A DNA stretch of 64,000 nucleotides from Bifidobacterium italicum. GTDB taxonomy: Bacteria; Actinomycetota; Actinomycetes; Actinomycetales; Bifidobacteriaceae. Every line of letters starts with the position of its first letter. Position 1 is the stretch's first letter. Location of the stretch: the NCBI RefSeq assembly GCF_002286915.1, contig NZ_MVOG01000009.1:18859-82858 (forward strand), written 5' to 3'. A program made the position numbers and the translations under genes. This document shows, one piece after another, positions 22,100-29,570 of the stretch. A model generated the notes under the pieces. It searched no databases and was not told the DNA's origin. It saw only the letters and a program-made list of their open reading frames with translations.

Positions 22100-22289
22100 G
22101 ACCTCGGCGCCGCCCGTCTTGGCTGCTTTCGTCGGATCGGCGACCGCGCTGTTCGTCGTCGACCCCGATCGGCTCGCCGCGTCCTTCCCTATCTTCGATT
22201 GCCTCGTGCTCGACGAGGCCGGACATCTGAAGACGTCGGCGCACTTCCCCGCCGAGCTCTACACCACGAAGCCCGACCGTACAGTGTGA
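22100..22289 (+). pseudogene. C-terminal remnant of an unidentified gene
   Basis: One plus-strand frame has strong codon bias, with nearly every third base G or C. It reads FVVDPDRLAASFPIFDCLVL and DEAGHLKTSAHFPAELYTTK before a TGA at 22287-22289. No start codon with a ribosome site lies upstream, because the frame runs into the lipoprotein gene on the other strand. It looks like the tail of a lost gene, but the family is not recognised. Confidence 0.3.
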
Positions 22290-22421
22290 GCGCGGGAGCA
22301 TCCGCTCCACGGCGCAGTCGCATAAACCCAAATCCGGACCGCGCCATGCATGCCCGCGTCCGACTCGGCCCCATCCGTGTTTCCCGCCATCTGCGGCGTC
22401 CATGGATGCGACGGAGACATG

Positions 22422-22535
22422 TTTGGTCCGTTTTTTGGTCTGAAAACGGTGCCGGAAATTAGACCGTCATGCGCAGGTAACACAGCGAACCTAGCTTGCC
22501 CTCCATACCCGCCGGATGCCGCACCACGGACCAAA
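22422..22535 (+). promoter_or_regulatory. Possible GntR operator sites upstream of the PLP-enzyme operon
   Basis: GGTCT at 22437-22441 and AGACC at 22461-22465 form an inverted pair. TTTGGTCCG (22422-22430) and CGGACCAAA (22527-22535) form a second. GGTCT/AGACC is the half-site type used by HutC/DasR-like GntR repressors, and a member of that family is the last gene of this operon. No convincing -35/-10 pair is seen in this gene-free stretch of about 300 bases. Confidence 0.35.
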
Positions 22536-22591
22536 GCACCGTCCGAGACCGCGGCCTTCCGGCAACGTTTCCGAACCGAACGGAGGGCACG

Positions 22592-23926
22592 ATGGCCGCG
22601 AAAACCACGATTCTCGACATGAACCGATTCGACGGCGCGAATCTGGATACGCTCGACGCCCATAAACGCTCGCTGATCGAGCGCCGCACGGCCCTCGGCA
22701 ACGGCTACCGCCTCTTCTACCGCGATCCGATCGAGATCGTGCGCGGCGTCGGTTCCCACGTCTTCGACGAACATGGCACCGATTATCTGGACGCCTACAA
22801 CAACGTCGTCTCGGTGGGCCACTGCCATCCGCATGTCGTCGAGGCGGTCAGCCGGCAGGCGTCGCTGCTCAATACCCATACCCGCTATCTGCATGAGACG
22901 ATCCTCGACTATTCGGAGGCGCTGCTCGCGAAGCTGCCTGCGCAAATCGACCGCATCACCTACCAATGCACCGGCTCCGAGGCCAACGACCTGGCGATCC
23001 GCATCGCCCGCAACTACACCGGAGGCCAGGGCATCATCGTGACGCGCGAAGCGTACCACGGCAACACCGACCTCATCTCCGGCTTCTCCCCGTCGATCGG
23101 CATGGGGCAGGAGCTCTCCCCGTCCTGCGGCCTGCTGCCGACGCCGGACACGCACATCCATGGAGACGAGGCGATCGGCGACTACATCGTCGCGAAACTC
23201 AAGGAGCGCATCGTCGCGATGCGTGCCGACGGCATCAAGTTCGCCGGCCTGCTCGTCGACTCGATCTTCTCCTCCGACGGCATCTTCCCCGGCAAAGCCG
23301 GCTGGCTCAGGAAGGTCGCCGACGCGGTGCACGAGGAAGGCGGCCTCTATATCGCCGATGAGGTGCAACCAGGCTTCTGCCGCACCGGCGAGGCCTTCTG
23401 GGGATTCGCCCGCCACGGCTTCGTCCCCGACATCGTGACGATGGGCAAGCCGATGGCCAACGGCATCGCCTGTTCGGCCACGGCGGTGCGCCACGAGATC
23501 CTCGACGCCTTCACCGCGAAGATCCCGTACTTCAACACCTTCGCAGGCAACCCGGTCGCGATGGCCGCGGCGAAGGCGACGCTCGAGGTGATGGACGACG
23601 AGGACCTGATGGGCAACGCGAACCGCATCGGCTCGATGTTCGTCTCCCAGCTCGAAGGCCTCGCCGTCGACCATCCGGCGATCGCCGACGTACGCGGCGC
23701 GGGCCTGTACATCGGCGTCGAGTTCGACGACCCCGCCACCGGCGATCCGCTGAGCGTCGAGACGCTCGAACTCATCGAGCAGATGCGCCGCCGCCATGTG
23801 CTCACGTCGAACTGCGGATCGTATGGCAACATCCTCAAGATCCGCACGCCGCTCGTCTTCAGCGCCGCCGACGTCGACCGCTACATGACGGCATTGCAGG
23901 ATTCGCTCGCCGCAATCGGCATCTGA
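22592..23926 (+). CDS. Class III PLP enzyme of the ethanolamine-P/hydroxylysine-P phospho-lyase type
   Basis: The 444-residue product is a class III aminotransferase-fold enzyme. It shares with AGXT2L1/AGXT2L2 phospho-lyases the stretches LFYRDPIEIVRGVG, NNVVSVGHCHP, LNTHTRYLHE, YFNTFAGNPVA and RGAGLYIGVEF. The PLP lysine is Lys286 in MGKPMANG. GGAGGG precedes the ATG. The operon also encodes an APH-fold kinase, as in known kinase plus phospho-lyase pairs. The likely reaction is elimination of phosphate and ammonia from a phosphorylated hydroxy-amine, but ordinary transamination is not excluded. Confidence 0.78.
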   Translation: MAAKTTILDMNRFDGANLDTLDAHKRSLIERRTALGNGYRLFYRDPIEIVRGVGSHVFDEHGTDYLDAYNNVVSVGHCHPHVVEAVSRQASLLNTHTRYLHETILDYSEALLAKLPAQIDRITYQCTGSEANDLAIRIARNYTGGQGIIVTREAYHGNTDLISGFSPSIGMGQELSPSCGLLPTPDTHIHGDEAIGDYIVAKLKERIVAMRADGIKFAGLLVDSIFSSDGIFPGKAGWLRKVADAVHEEGGLYIADEVQPGFCRTGEAFWGFARHGFVPDIVTMGKPMANGIACSATAVRHEILDAFTAKIPYFNTFAGNPVAMAAAKATLEVMDDEDLMGNANRIGSMFVSQLEGLAVDHPAIADVRGAGLYIGVEFDDPATGDPLSVETLELIEQMRRRHVLTSNCGSYGNILKIRTPLVFSAADVDRYMTALQDSLAAIGI

Positions 23927-23973
23927 TACGCCGACACGCACATCACACGAGACACAAGACACGGGAGGTCATC

Positions 23974-24765
23974 ATGGGAAAACTGGACGGCAAAACCGCC
24001 ATCGTCACCGGCGCATCGAAAGGCATCGGATCGGGCATCGCGCAGGTCTTCGCGCAACAGGGCGCGAAGGTCGTCCTCGCCGCCCGCGGCGACGACGTGC
24101 TCGCGCTCGCCGACACGCTGCGGAAGGCCGGATACGAGGCGACCGGCGTGCGATGCGACGTGACCGATCCGCAGGATTGCGCACGCCTTGTGCAGACCGC
24201 AATCGACGCCTACGGCCGCGTCGACGTCCTCGACTGCAACGCCGGCATCTGCCTGCTCGGCGCGTTCCTCGACGCCGACGACGCATGGCGCGACGCGCAC
24301 ATCGACGTCAACATCAACGGCGTATGGAACATGTGCAAGGCCGCCATCCCGGCGATCATCGACGCCGGCGGGGGCGCCGTCGTCATCACGTCGTCCGTCA
24401 CCGGCGACCTCGTCGCCGACCCCGGCGAAGCGGCCTACGCGATGACGAAAGCCGCGCTCGTGGGACTGACGAAGGCGCTCGCGCGCGAATTCGCCGAGCA
24501 GCGGATCCGCGTCAACTGCATATGCCCCGGCTACATCCGCACACCGCTCGTCGAGGGCATGGCCGCGCAGTCCGATCCGGACGACCCCGGGCGCGCGATC
24601 GACGCGATCGCGGGCGCCGTGCCGCTCGGGCGTCTCGGCACACCGCAGGAATGCGGCGAGCTGTGCGCGTTCCTCGCGAGCGACGAGGCGAGCTACATCA
24701 CCGGCACGCAGGTGGTCATCGACGGCGGCTCCACGCTTCCCGAGACCACGTCGATGGGACAGTGA
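23974..24765 (+). CDS. SDR oxidoreductase, UcpA-like
   Basis: The 263-residue protein is a classical short-chain dehydrogenase. It has the TGASKGIG cofactor loop, NAGICLLG, a catalytic Ser in SSVTGD, AYAMTK containing the Tyr-x-x-x-Lys pair, and CPGYIRTPL. Its whole-length pattern, including DPGEAAYAMTKAALVGLTKA and the C-terminal GGSTLPETTSMG, is close to enterobacterial UcpA. It probably reduces or oxidises the aldehyde or ketone made by the PLP enzyme, inferred from its place 47 bases downstream. Confidence 0.82.
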   Translation: MGKLDGKTAIVTGASKGIGSGIAQVFAQQGAKVVLAARGDDVLALADTLRKAGYEATGVRCDVTDPQDCARLVQTAIDAYGRVDVLDCNAGICLLGAFLDADDAWRDAHIDVNINGVWNMCKAAIPAIIDAGGGAVVITSSVTGDLVADPGEAAYAMTKAALVGLTKALAREFAEQRIRVNCICPGYIRTPLVEGMAAQSDPDDPGRAIDAIAGAVPLGRLGTPQECGELCAFLASDEASYITGTQVVIDGGSTLPETTSMGQ

Positions 24766-24832
24766 CGACCCGCGAGATCCGCACCGCGGCATGCACCGCC
24801 GCCACCACAACCACCCTCGGGAAGGAGGATCC

Positions 24833-25828
24833 ATGTCCGTATTCGAGAACACCGCGATCTTCGATGACGTCGCCGACCAGGCCATCCGCGCCTATCCGTT
24901 GAGCGCGCACGCGCACGCGCGTCTGCTGCAGCTATCGGAGAACGCCACCTACCTCGTCGAGGACGCGCACGGCGCGCCCGAAGGAATCCTGCGCGTGGGG
25001 CGTCCCGGCTACCACACGCTCGAGGAGTACCGCAGCGAGATGGCATGGCTGCGTCAGATCAACGACTACACGCCGCTTGTCGTGGCCAATCCGCTGCGCG
25101 CCGCCGACGGTTCGGACATCCAGATCGTTCGCGCCGGCGACGGCGACGACTACTGCTGCGTCATGTACGAGTTCCTGACCGGGCAGGCCCCGGACGAGAA
25201 CAACGAGGCGACGGCGGTCCGCCAGTTCCGCGCGCTCGGCGAGACGACCGCGTACCTGCACCGGCAGACCGGGATCTGGAACGGCGCACGCCAGCTGACG
25301 CGCTGGCACTGGACCTACGAGACGATCCTCGGCGACAAGGCGATCTGGGGCGACTGGCGTGCGATGCCGGGACTGACGGCGGCGGACGTCGACCAGTTCG
25401 CCCGCTGCTGCGAGGTGATCCGGCGCCGACTCGAACGCTACGGACGCAGCGAGCACAACTACGGCCTGATCCATGCGGACCTGCGCGTCGCCAACCTGCT
25501 CGTCGAGGGCGAGCAGATCAAGGCCATCGATTTCGACGACTGCGGCTTCGGCTGGTATCTGCACGATCTCGCGAGCGCGCTGTCGTTCATCGAGACGAAG
25601 CCTATCGTCCCCGACCTCGTCAACGCGTGGCTCGACGGCTACCGCACCGTCATGCCGTTCACCGACACCGACTTCATGGAGATCGACACGTTCATCATGA
25701 TGCGCAGGCTGCAGCTCATGGCCTGGATCGGATCCCATCTCGACTCCGACCCGGTCAAGGAGCTCGCCGACGGCTACATCGACGGCACCACGGAGCTCGC
25801 CGACCGCTATCTGCGGCTCTTCGGCTGA
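24833..25828 (+). CDS. APH-fold small-molecule kinase
   Basis: The 331-residue product belongs to the aminoglycoside phosphotransferase/homoserine-kinase-II fold. The catalytic loop is LIHADLRVANLL with Asp216, and the metal site is IDFDDCGFGWYLHDLA. The N-terminal lobe shows the ATP-loop segment LSENATYLV. It is similar in plan to SrkA and to hydroxylysine kinase (AGPHD1/HYKK). GGAGG precedes the ATG. Its likely role is to phosphorylate the substrate imported by the APC permease for the PLP enzyme; the substrate is not known. Confidence 0.75.
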   Translation: MSVFENTAIFDDVADQAIRAYPLSAHAHARLLQLSENATYLVEDAHGAPEGILRVGRPGYHTLEEYRSEMAWLRQINDYTPLVVANPLRAADGSDIQIVRAGDGDDYCCVMYEFLTGQAPDENNEATAVRQFRALGETTAYLHRQTGIWNGARQLTRWHWTYETILGDKAIWGDWRAMPGLTAADVDQFARCCEVIRRRLERYGRSEHNYGLIHADLRVANLLVEGEQIKAIDFDDCGFGWYLHDLASALSFIETKPIVPDLVNAWLDGYRTVMPFTDTDFMEIDTFIMMRRLQLMAWIGSHLDSDPVKELADGYIDGTTELADRYLRLFG

Positions 25829-25942
25829 GGCGCCGCCGTCCACCCATCCGATCGTTCCGACCGGCCCATCCATTTCCATCCATATCCACCATCGACCACC
25901 TCCAGGAACCATCCATGAGATAAGAGCAGAGAGGAGCAGGCC

Positions 25943-27409
25943 ATGTCTGCCACCACGAAATCCACCTCGATCGAGGCGAAACAATCAGGAGCCACCGGCG
26001 TCGACGAACGGGCCGGCGGAGGGCTGAAGAAGAGCCTTCGCCTGTTGTTCGTCTACACGCTGGCCACCGGCGCGATCTTCACGTTCGTCTGTTACTGGGA
26101 CGGCATCTTCCTGTCCTACTGCGGACCCGGCACCTGGCTCGGCTTCCTGCTGATGACGGCGATGGTGCTGCCGATCGGCTTCGTCTACGCGGAGCTGTCG
26201 ACGATGCTGCCGAGCACCGGCTCATGCCTCGTGTTCAACACGGTCGGCATGAACAAGCATGCGGGGTTCTGGTCCGCGTGGCTCATCATGTGCGCATGGC
26301 TCGCCGTGCCCGCCGCGGGCGTGCTCGGCATCCTCGAATGGCTCAACTACCAGTTCCTCGATTACGGATTGAACGGATCCTATGCCGTCATCGTCGGCGC
26401 CGTGCTCCTGTGTCTGTGGTGCCTTGTGAGCCTGTGCAAGAACGTCGTCGCGGGCGGCCTGCAGACGGCTATGCTGTTCATCGCGATCGGCGGCCTTCTC
26501 ATCACCGCCGGCCTGTTCTTCTTCTCCGGCCATTGGAGCCTGTCCAACTTCTCGTCGTTCTTCGCCAACGCGAACGCCGGCGACTACGGCATCGGCTTGG
26601 GCTGGATCATCGGCTGCGCGTTCCTGATCACGCCGTATTTCGGCTTCGAGACGGTGCCGGCGATGGTCGAGGAAGGCACGTTCCCGATCAAGGACCAGAA
26701 GAAGGCGATCCTCGGCTCGGTGCTCACCTGCGGCATCATCTACGCGATCTTCTACCTCGCCGAGGCCGGCTGCATCGACTGGAACGCCTACGCCTTCGAC
26801 AGCGCGCCCTTCGTCACGTTCGAGACGCTCAAGCTCATGTTCCCGGGCGCCGGCTGGATGAGCTGGTTCGTCGTCGCCCTCGGCGTCTTCGGCGTCGTCT
26901 TCCCGATCGGCACGTCGGTGCTCGGCTTCTGGTATTCGGCGGTACGCATGCTCTTCGCGATGGGACGCCAGAACTTCCTTCCGAAGGCCTTCGCCAAGTG
27001 CAACCGCTACGGCCAGCCGATCATCCCGAACGTGCTCATCCTCGCGATCAGCATCGGCTTCCTCGCGATGCAGTCGATCACCGCGTTCTTCGATCTGATG
27101 GCATTCGCCTGCGCGATCTGCTACGCGATGAGCAGCATCTCGGCGATCCTCCTCGACGTGCGCCATCCCGAATGGGAACGCCCGTACCGTGCGCCGGGCG
27201 GCATGGCGATGAAGATCGCCTCGCTGATCATCTCGCTGACCGTCGCCGTGTTCTGCTGCATCGGCATCGGCGTGCAGACGTGGGTCGGCTTCGCCGGATA
27301 CATGGGCGTCGGCTTCGTGCTCTGGTGCACGATGCTCGCCAAGTGGCGCGTCAAGGGCAAGGATTCGACCGTCTGGATGCGCACGCCGGCCGGCGTCATC
27401 GAATACTGA
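25943..27409 (+). CDS. APC-superfamily amino acid/amine permease
   Basis: The 488-residue membrane protein has about twelve predicted helices. It begins with a hydrophilic tail and a first helix FVYTLATGAIFTFVCYW in place of the usual GxG-rich helix, and carries PYFGFETVPAMVEEG in the helix-6 region typical of APC carriers. The cytoplasmic tail ends in RTPAGVIEY. GAGAGGAG precedes the ATG. It is expected to import the amine or amino acid used by this operon, possibly under control of the PII-like protein encoded next. Confidence 0.85.
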   Translation: MSATTKSTSIEAKQSGATGVDERAGGGLKKSLRLLFVYTLATGAIFTFVCYWDGIFLSYCGPGTWLGFLLMTAMVLPIGFVYAELSTMLPSTGSCLVFNTVGMNKHAGFWSAWLIMCAWLAVPAAGVLGILEWLNYQFLDYGLNGSYAVIVGAVLLCLWCLVSLCKNVVAGGLQTAMLFIAIGGLLITAGLFFFSGHWSLSNFSSFFANANAGDYGIGLGWIIGCAFLITPYFGFETVPAMVEEGTFPIKDQKKAILGSVLTCGIIYAIFYLAEAGCIDWNAYAFDSAPFVTFETLKLMFPGAGWMSWFVVALGVFGVVFPIGTSVLGFWYSAVRMLFAMGRQNFLPKAFAKCNRYGQPIIPNVLILAISIGFLAMQSITAFFDLMAFACAICYAMSSISAILLDVRHPEWERPYRAPGGMAMKIASLIISLTVAVFCCIGIGVQTWVGFAGYMGVGFVLWCTMLAKWRVKGKDSTVWMRTPAGVIEY

Positions 27410-27507
27410 CACCGCCCCCTCCCAAGCCCGGGCGCCGCACATCCCTCTCGTGCGACGTCCGCCTTCCGCTATCCGCACATGACGAACACGATGAACACGG
27501 AGGAACC

Positions 27508-27849
27508 ATGAAGGAAATCGAATTCATCATCAACGGCGAGAAACTCGAGACGCTCAAGCATGTGCTCGACCAGTTCAGCAACCGCGGCATCACGATGACG
27601 TCGGCGATGGGATACGGCCACCAGCACGGCCTCAAGCAGGTGTATACGCGCGATGACCGGCAGGGCGTCGCGCTGCTGCCGAAGATCAGCGTACGCACCG
27701 TCGTTCCGGACGATGAGGTCGACGGCATCATCGACGCGGTCGTCAACCGGCTCTCCACATCGAGCTTCGGCGACGGCAAGATCTTCGTGCGCGCCATCGA
27801 GCAGGCGGTGCGCATCCGCACCGACGAACGCGGCGACGACGCGCTCTGA
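27508..27849 (+). CDS. PII-like signalling protein
   Basis: The 113-residue product has the size and signature of GlnB/GlnK. It shows MKEIEFIINGEKLETLKHVL, GITMTSAMGYGHQHG at the start of the T-loop, LLPKISVRTVVPDDEVD with the conserved PK, and FGDGKIFVRAIEQAVRIRT matching the C-terminal nucleotide-binding signature. The T-loop lacks the uridylylated Tyr of canonical PII. There is no amtB or glnD nearby. PII-like proteins beside APC permeases are known in lactobacilli (PotN), so control of the adjacent permease is likely. GGAGG precedes the ATG. Confidence 0.82.
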   Translation: MKEIEFIINGEKLETLKHVLDQFSNRGITMTSAMGYGHQHGLKQVYTRDDRQGVALLPKISVRTVVPDDEVDGIIDAVVNRLSTSSFGDGKIFVRAIEQAVRIRTDERGDDAL

Positions 27850-27928
27850 GCCGCGTCCGCCGCCGTTACATCAGTCGGTTATCGTAAGTCGCGACAGCGA
27901 CGCATATCCGCACGGAAACGAGGACGGC

Positions 27929-28726
27929 ATGGCAACCGAGCGCACGACGGCGACGGCGGAACCCACCGCCGCCGTCAGCCGCGCGATCCATGACATCCAT
28001 CTGCTCGCGAACGTCGACGAACTGGGCGTCGGAGACCATCTGCCGGCGGAGCGCGCACTCGCCGAACGGCTGCAGGTGTCGCTTTCAACGGTCCGCGCGG
28101 CGCTGGGCGTCATGCGCGCACGCGGCGAGATCAGCACGCGGCGCGGCCGCGCCGGCACCGTCATCACGACCGACATCGCCCGCCACGCGCTCCCCTCGCG
28201 CGTCACCGTCAACGCGAAGTCCGCGCGCATCATCGACCGCACGTCGGCGAGCACCTCGGGACTGCCGCATATGCTCGCCTCGCAGGGCATGGCGTGCGTC
28301 ACGACCGTGCTCGACGCGCATGTGCAGCATTGCGACGAGCGCATATGCCAGATGTTCCACGTCCCCGCATCGCAGCCGCTCATCCGCGTCGAACGCGTCC
28401 GTTCGGTCGATGGCGCGCCGATCTCCTATGAGCAGACGTATCTGGATCCGCGCGGCTACCCGGATTTCCTCGATTTCGATCTGACGCGGTCGATCTACCA
28501 GCTGCTGCAGTTCAACCACGGCACCGTCATCCACGCCGTCGAGGAGACGATCGAGATGATCCCCGGCTTCGGCCGGCCGGCGCGTGCTCTGCGGCTGCCA
28601 AGCGGCACTCCGCTGCTCTATGTGTGCTCGCGCGCGGCCGACGCGCTCGGCAACACCGTCGTCGCCTCCGACGACATCTATCCGGCCGCGCATGTGCGGC
28701 TCACGACGGCGCGCACATTGCGCTGA
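27929..28726 (+). CDS. GntR-family repressor with UTRA domain
   Basis: The 265-residue product has a GntR winged helix (residues about 25-85: LPAERALAERLQVSLSTVRAAL and a wing with RRGRAG) followed by a UTRA ligand-binding domain (about 105-255, with RVERVRSVDGAPISYEQTYL). This HutC/DasR-like class senses sugar phosphates, histidine-pathway intermediates or similar small acids. As the last gene of the PLP-enzyme operon, it is likely its local regulator. Confidence 0.85.
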   Translation: MATERTTATAEPTAAVSRAIHDIHLLANVDELGVGDHLPAERALAERLQVSLSTVRAALGVMRARGEISTRRGRAGTVITTDIARHALPSRVTVNAKSARIIDRTSASTSGLPHMLASQGMACVTTVLDAHVQHCDERICQMFHVPASQPLIRVERVRSVDGAPISYEQTYLDPRGYPDFLDFDLTRSIYQLLQFNHGTVIHAVEETIEMIPGFGRPARALRLPSGTPLLYVCSRAADALGNTVVASDDIYPAAHVRLTTARTLR

Positions 28727-28742
28727 CGCGGCGCGGCGCCGC

Positions 28743-29477
28743 TCAGCCGCGCAGCCCGGCGAGCGGCGCGAGGCGGTCGTACATGCGCTGCACCATGCGA
28801 TTGAGTGACTGCGGCGTGATGTCGTCGTAGTTCTCGGTCGTCGTATATCCCGGCCCCGGCACGTATCCGCCGGCGAGATACCCTGTCACGACGACGGTCG
28901 TCATGCCGGATGCGGCCGCCGACGTGCGGCCGCTCATCGAATCCTCGAAGGCGACGCAGCACGGCAGCAGCACATCCGGGATGCCGAGCCGTTGCGCGGC
29001 AAGCTCGTACGGCGCCGGATCGGGCTTCTTCGGCACGTCGTCGTCACCGCAGACGTAGCCGGCGAAGGTGTCCGGCGGCGCCTGCGCGATGAGGTTCTCG
29101 GCCAGTTCCCGCGGCGACGTCGTCACGAGCATCGACGGCACGCCGGCGTCGCGCAGCTGTTCGAGCAGCCGGCGCACACCGGGGATCCACGGCAGCTGCT
29201 TTTTCTCCTCGTCGGTCACGTATTGGATCATGCGACGGCCGATCTCCTCGGGCGGCAGAGGACAGCCGAGTTCGGCCATCTCCCGCGCGATCTGCGGCAC
29301 CGGCCGCCCGGAGCCGTCCATCGCCATCTGCTTCGTCCAGTGGCCGCCGTATTCACGCACGAGCCGCAGCTCGCTTTCGTGCCACAGAGGTTCGGAGTCG
29401 ATGAGTGTGCCGTCCATGTCCCAGAACACGCCCTGCAGCGCGCCGATCTTCGCGGCCCTGCTTTCCTGAACGCCCAT
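28743..29477 (-). CDS. HAD-superfamily phosphatase/phosphomutase
   Basis: The 244-residue protein has the HAD motif I FWDMDGTLIDSEPLWH, motif II VTTSPRE, motif III lysine in KKPDPAPYELA, and motif IV AFEDSMSG. The four-helix cap inserts after motif I. This is the beta-phosphoglucomutase/GphP group, with an unknown phosphorylated substrate. It converges on the GntR gene, 16 bases away. Confidence 0.85.
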   Translation of the reverse strand: MGVQESRAAKIGALQGVFWDMDGTLIDSEPLWHESELRLVREYGGHWTKQMAMDGSGRPVPQIAREMAELGCPLPPEEIGRRMIQYVTDEEKKQLPWIPGVRRLLEQLRDAGVPSMLVTTSPRELAENLIAQAPPDTFAGYVCGDDDVPKKPDPAPYELAAQRLGIPDVLLPCCVAFEDSMSGRTSAAASGMTTVVVTGYLAGGYVPGPGYTTTENYDDITPQSLNRMVQRMYDRLAPLAGLRG

Positions 29478-29532
29478 GCACGCCTCTTTCCGTCGTCATC
29501 ATCCGTTGCCGATCGTCCCTCCTACCATACCC

Positions 29533-29557
29533 GCCGCCCCGGCATCACCGGGGCGGC
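29533..29557 (-). terminator. Hairpin after the GH3 gene
   Basis: A 10-base-pair perfect stem (GCCGCCCCGG with its complement) and a five-base loop lie 13 bases beyond the GH3 stop on the minus strand. There is no strong T-run. Confidence 0.55.
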
Positions 29558-29570
29558 CATCGCGGCGCGT

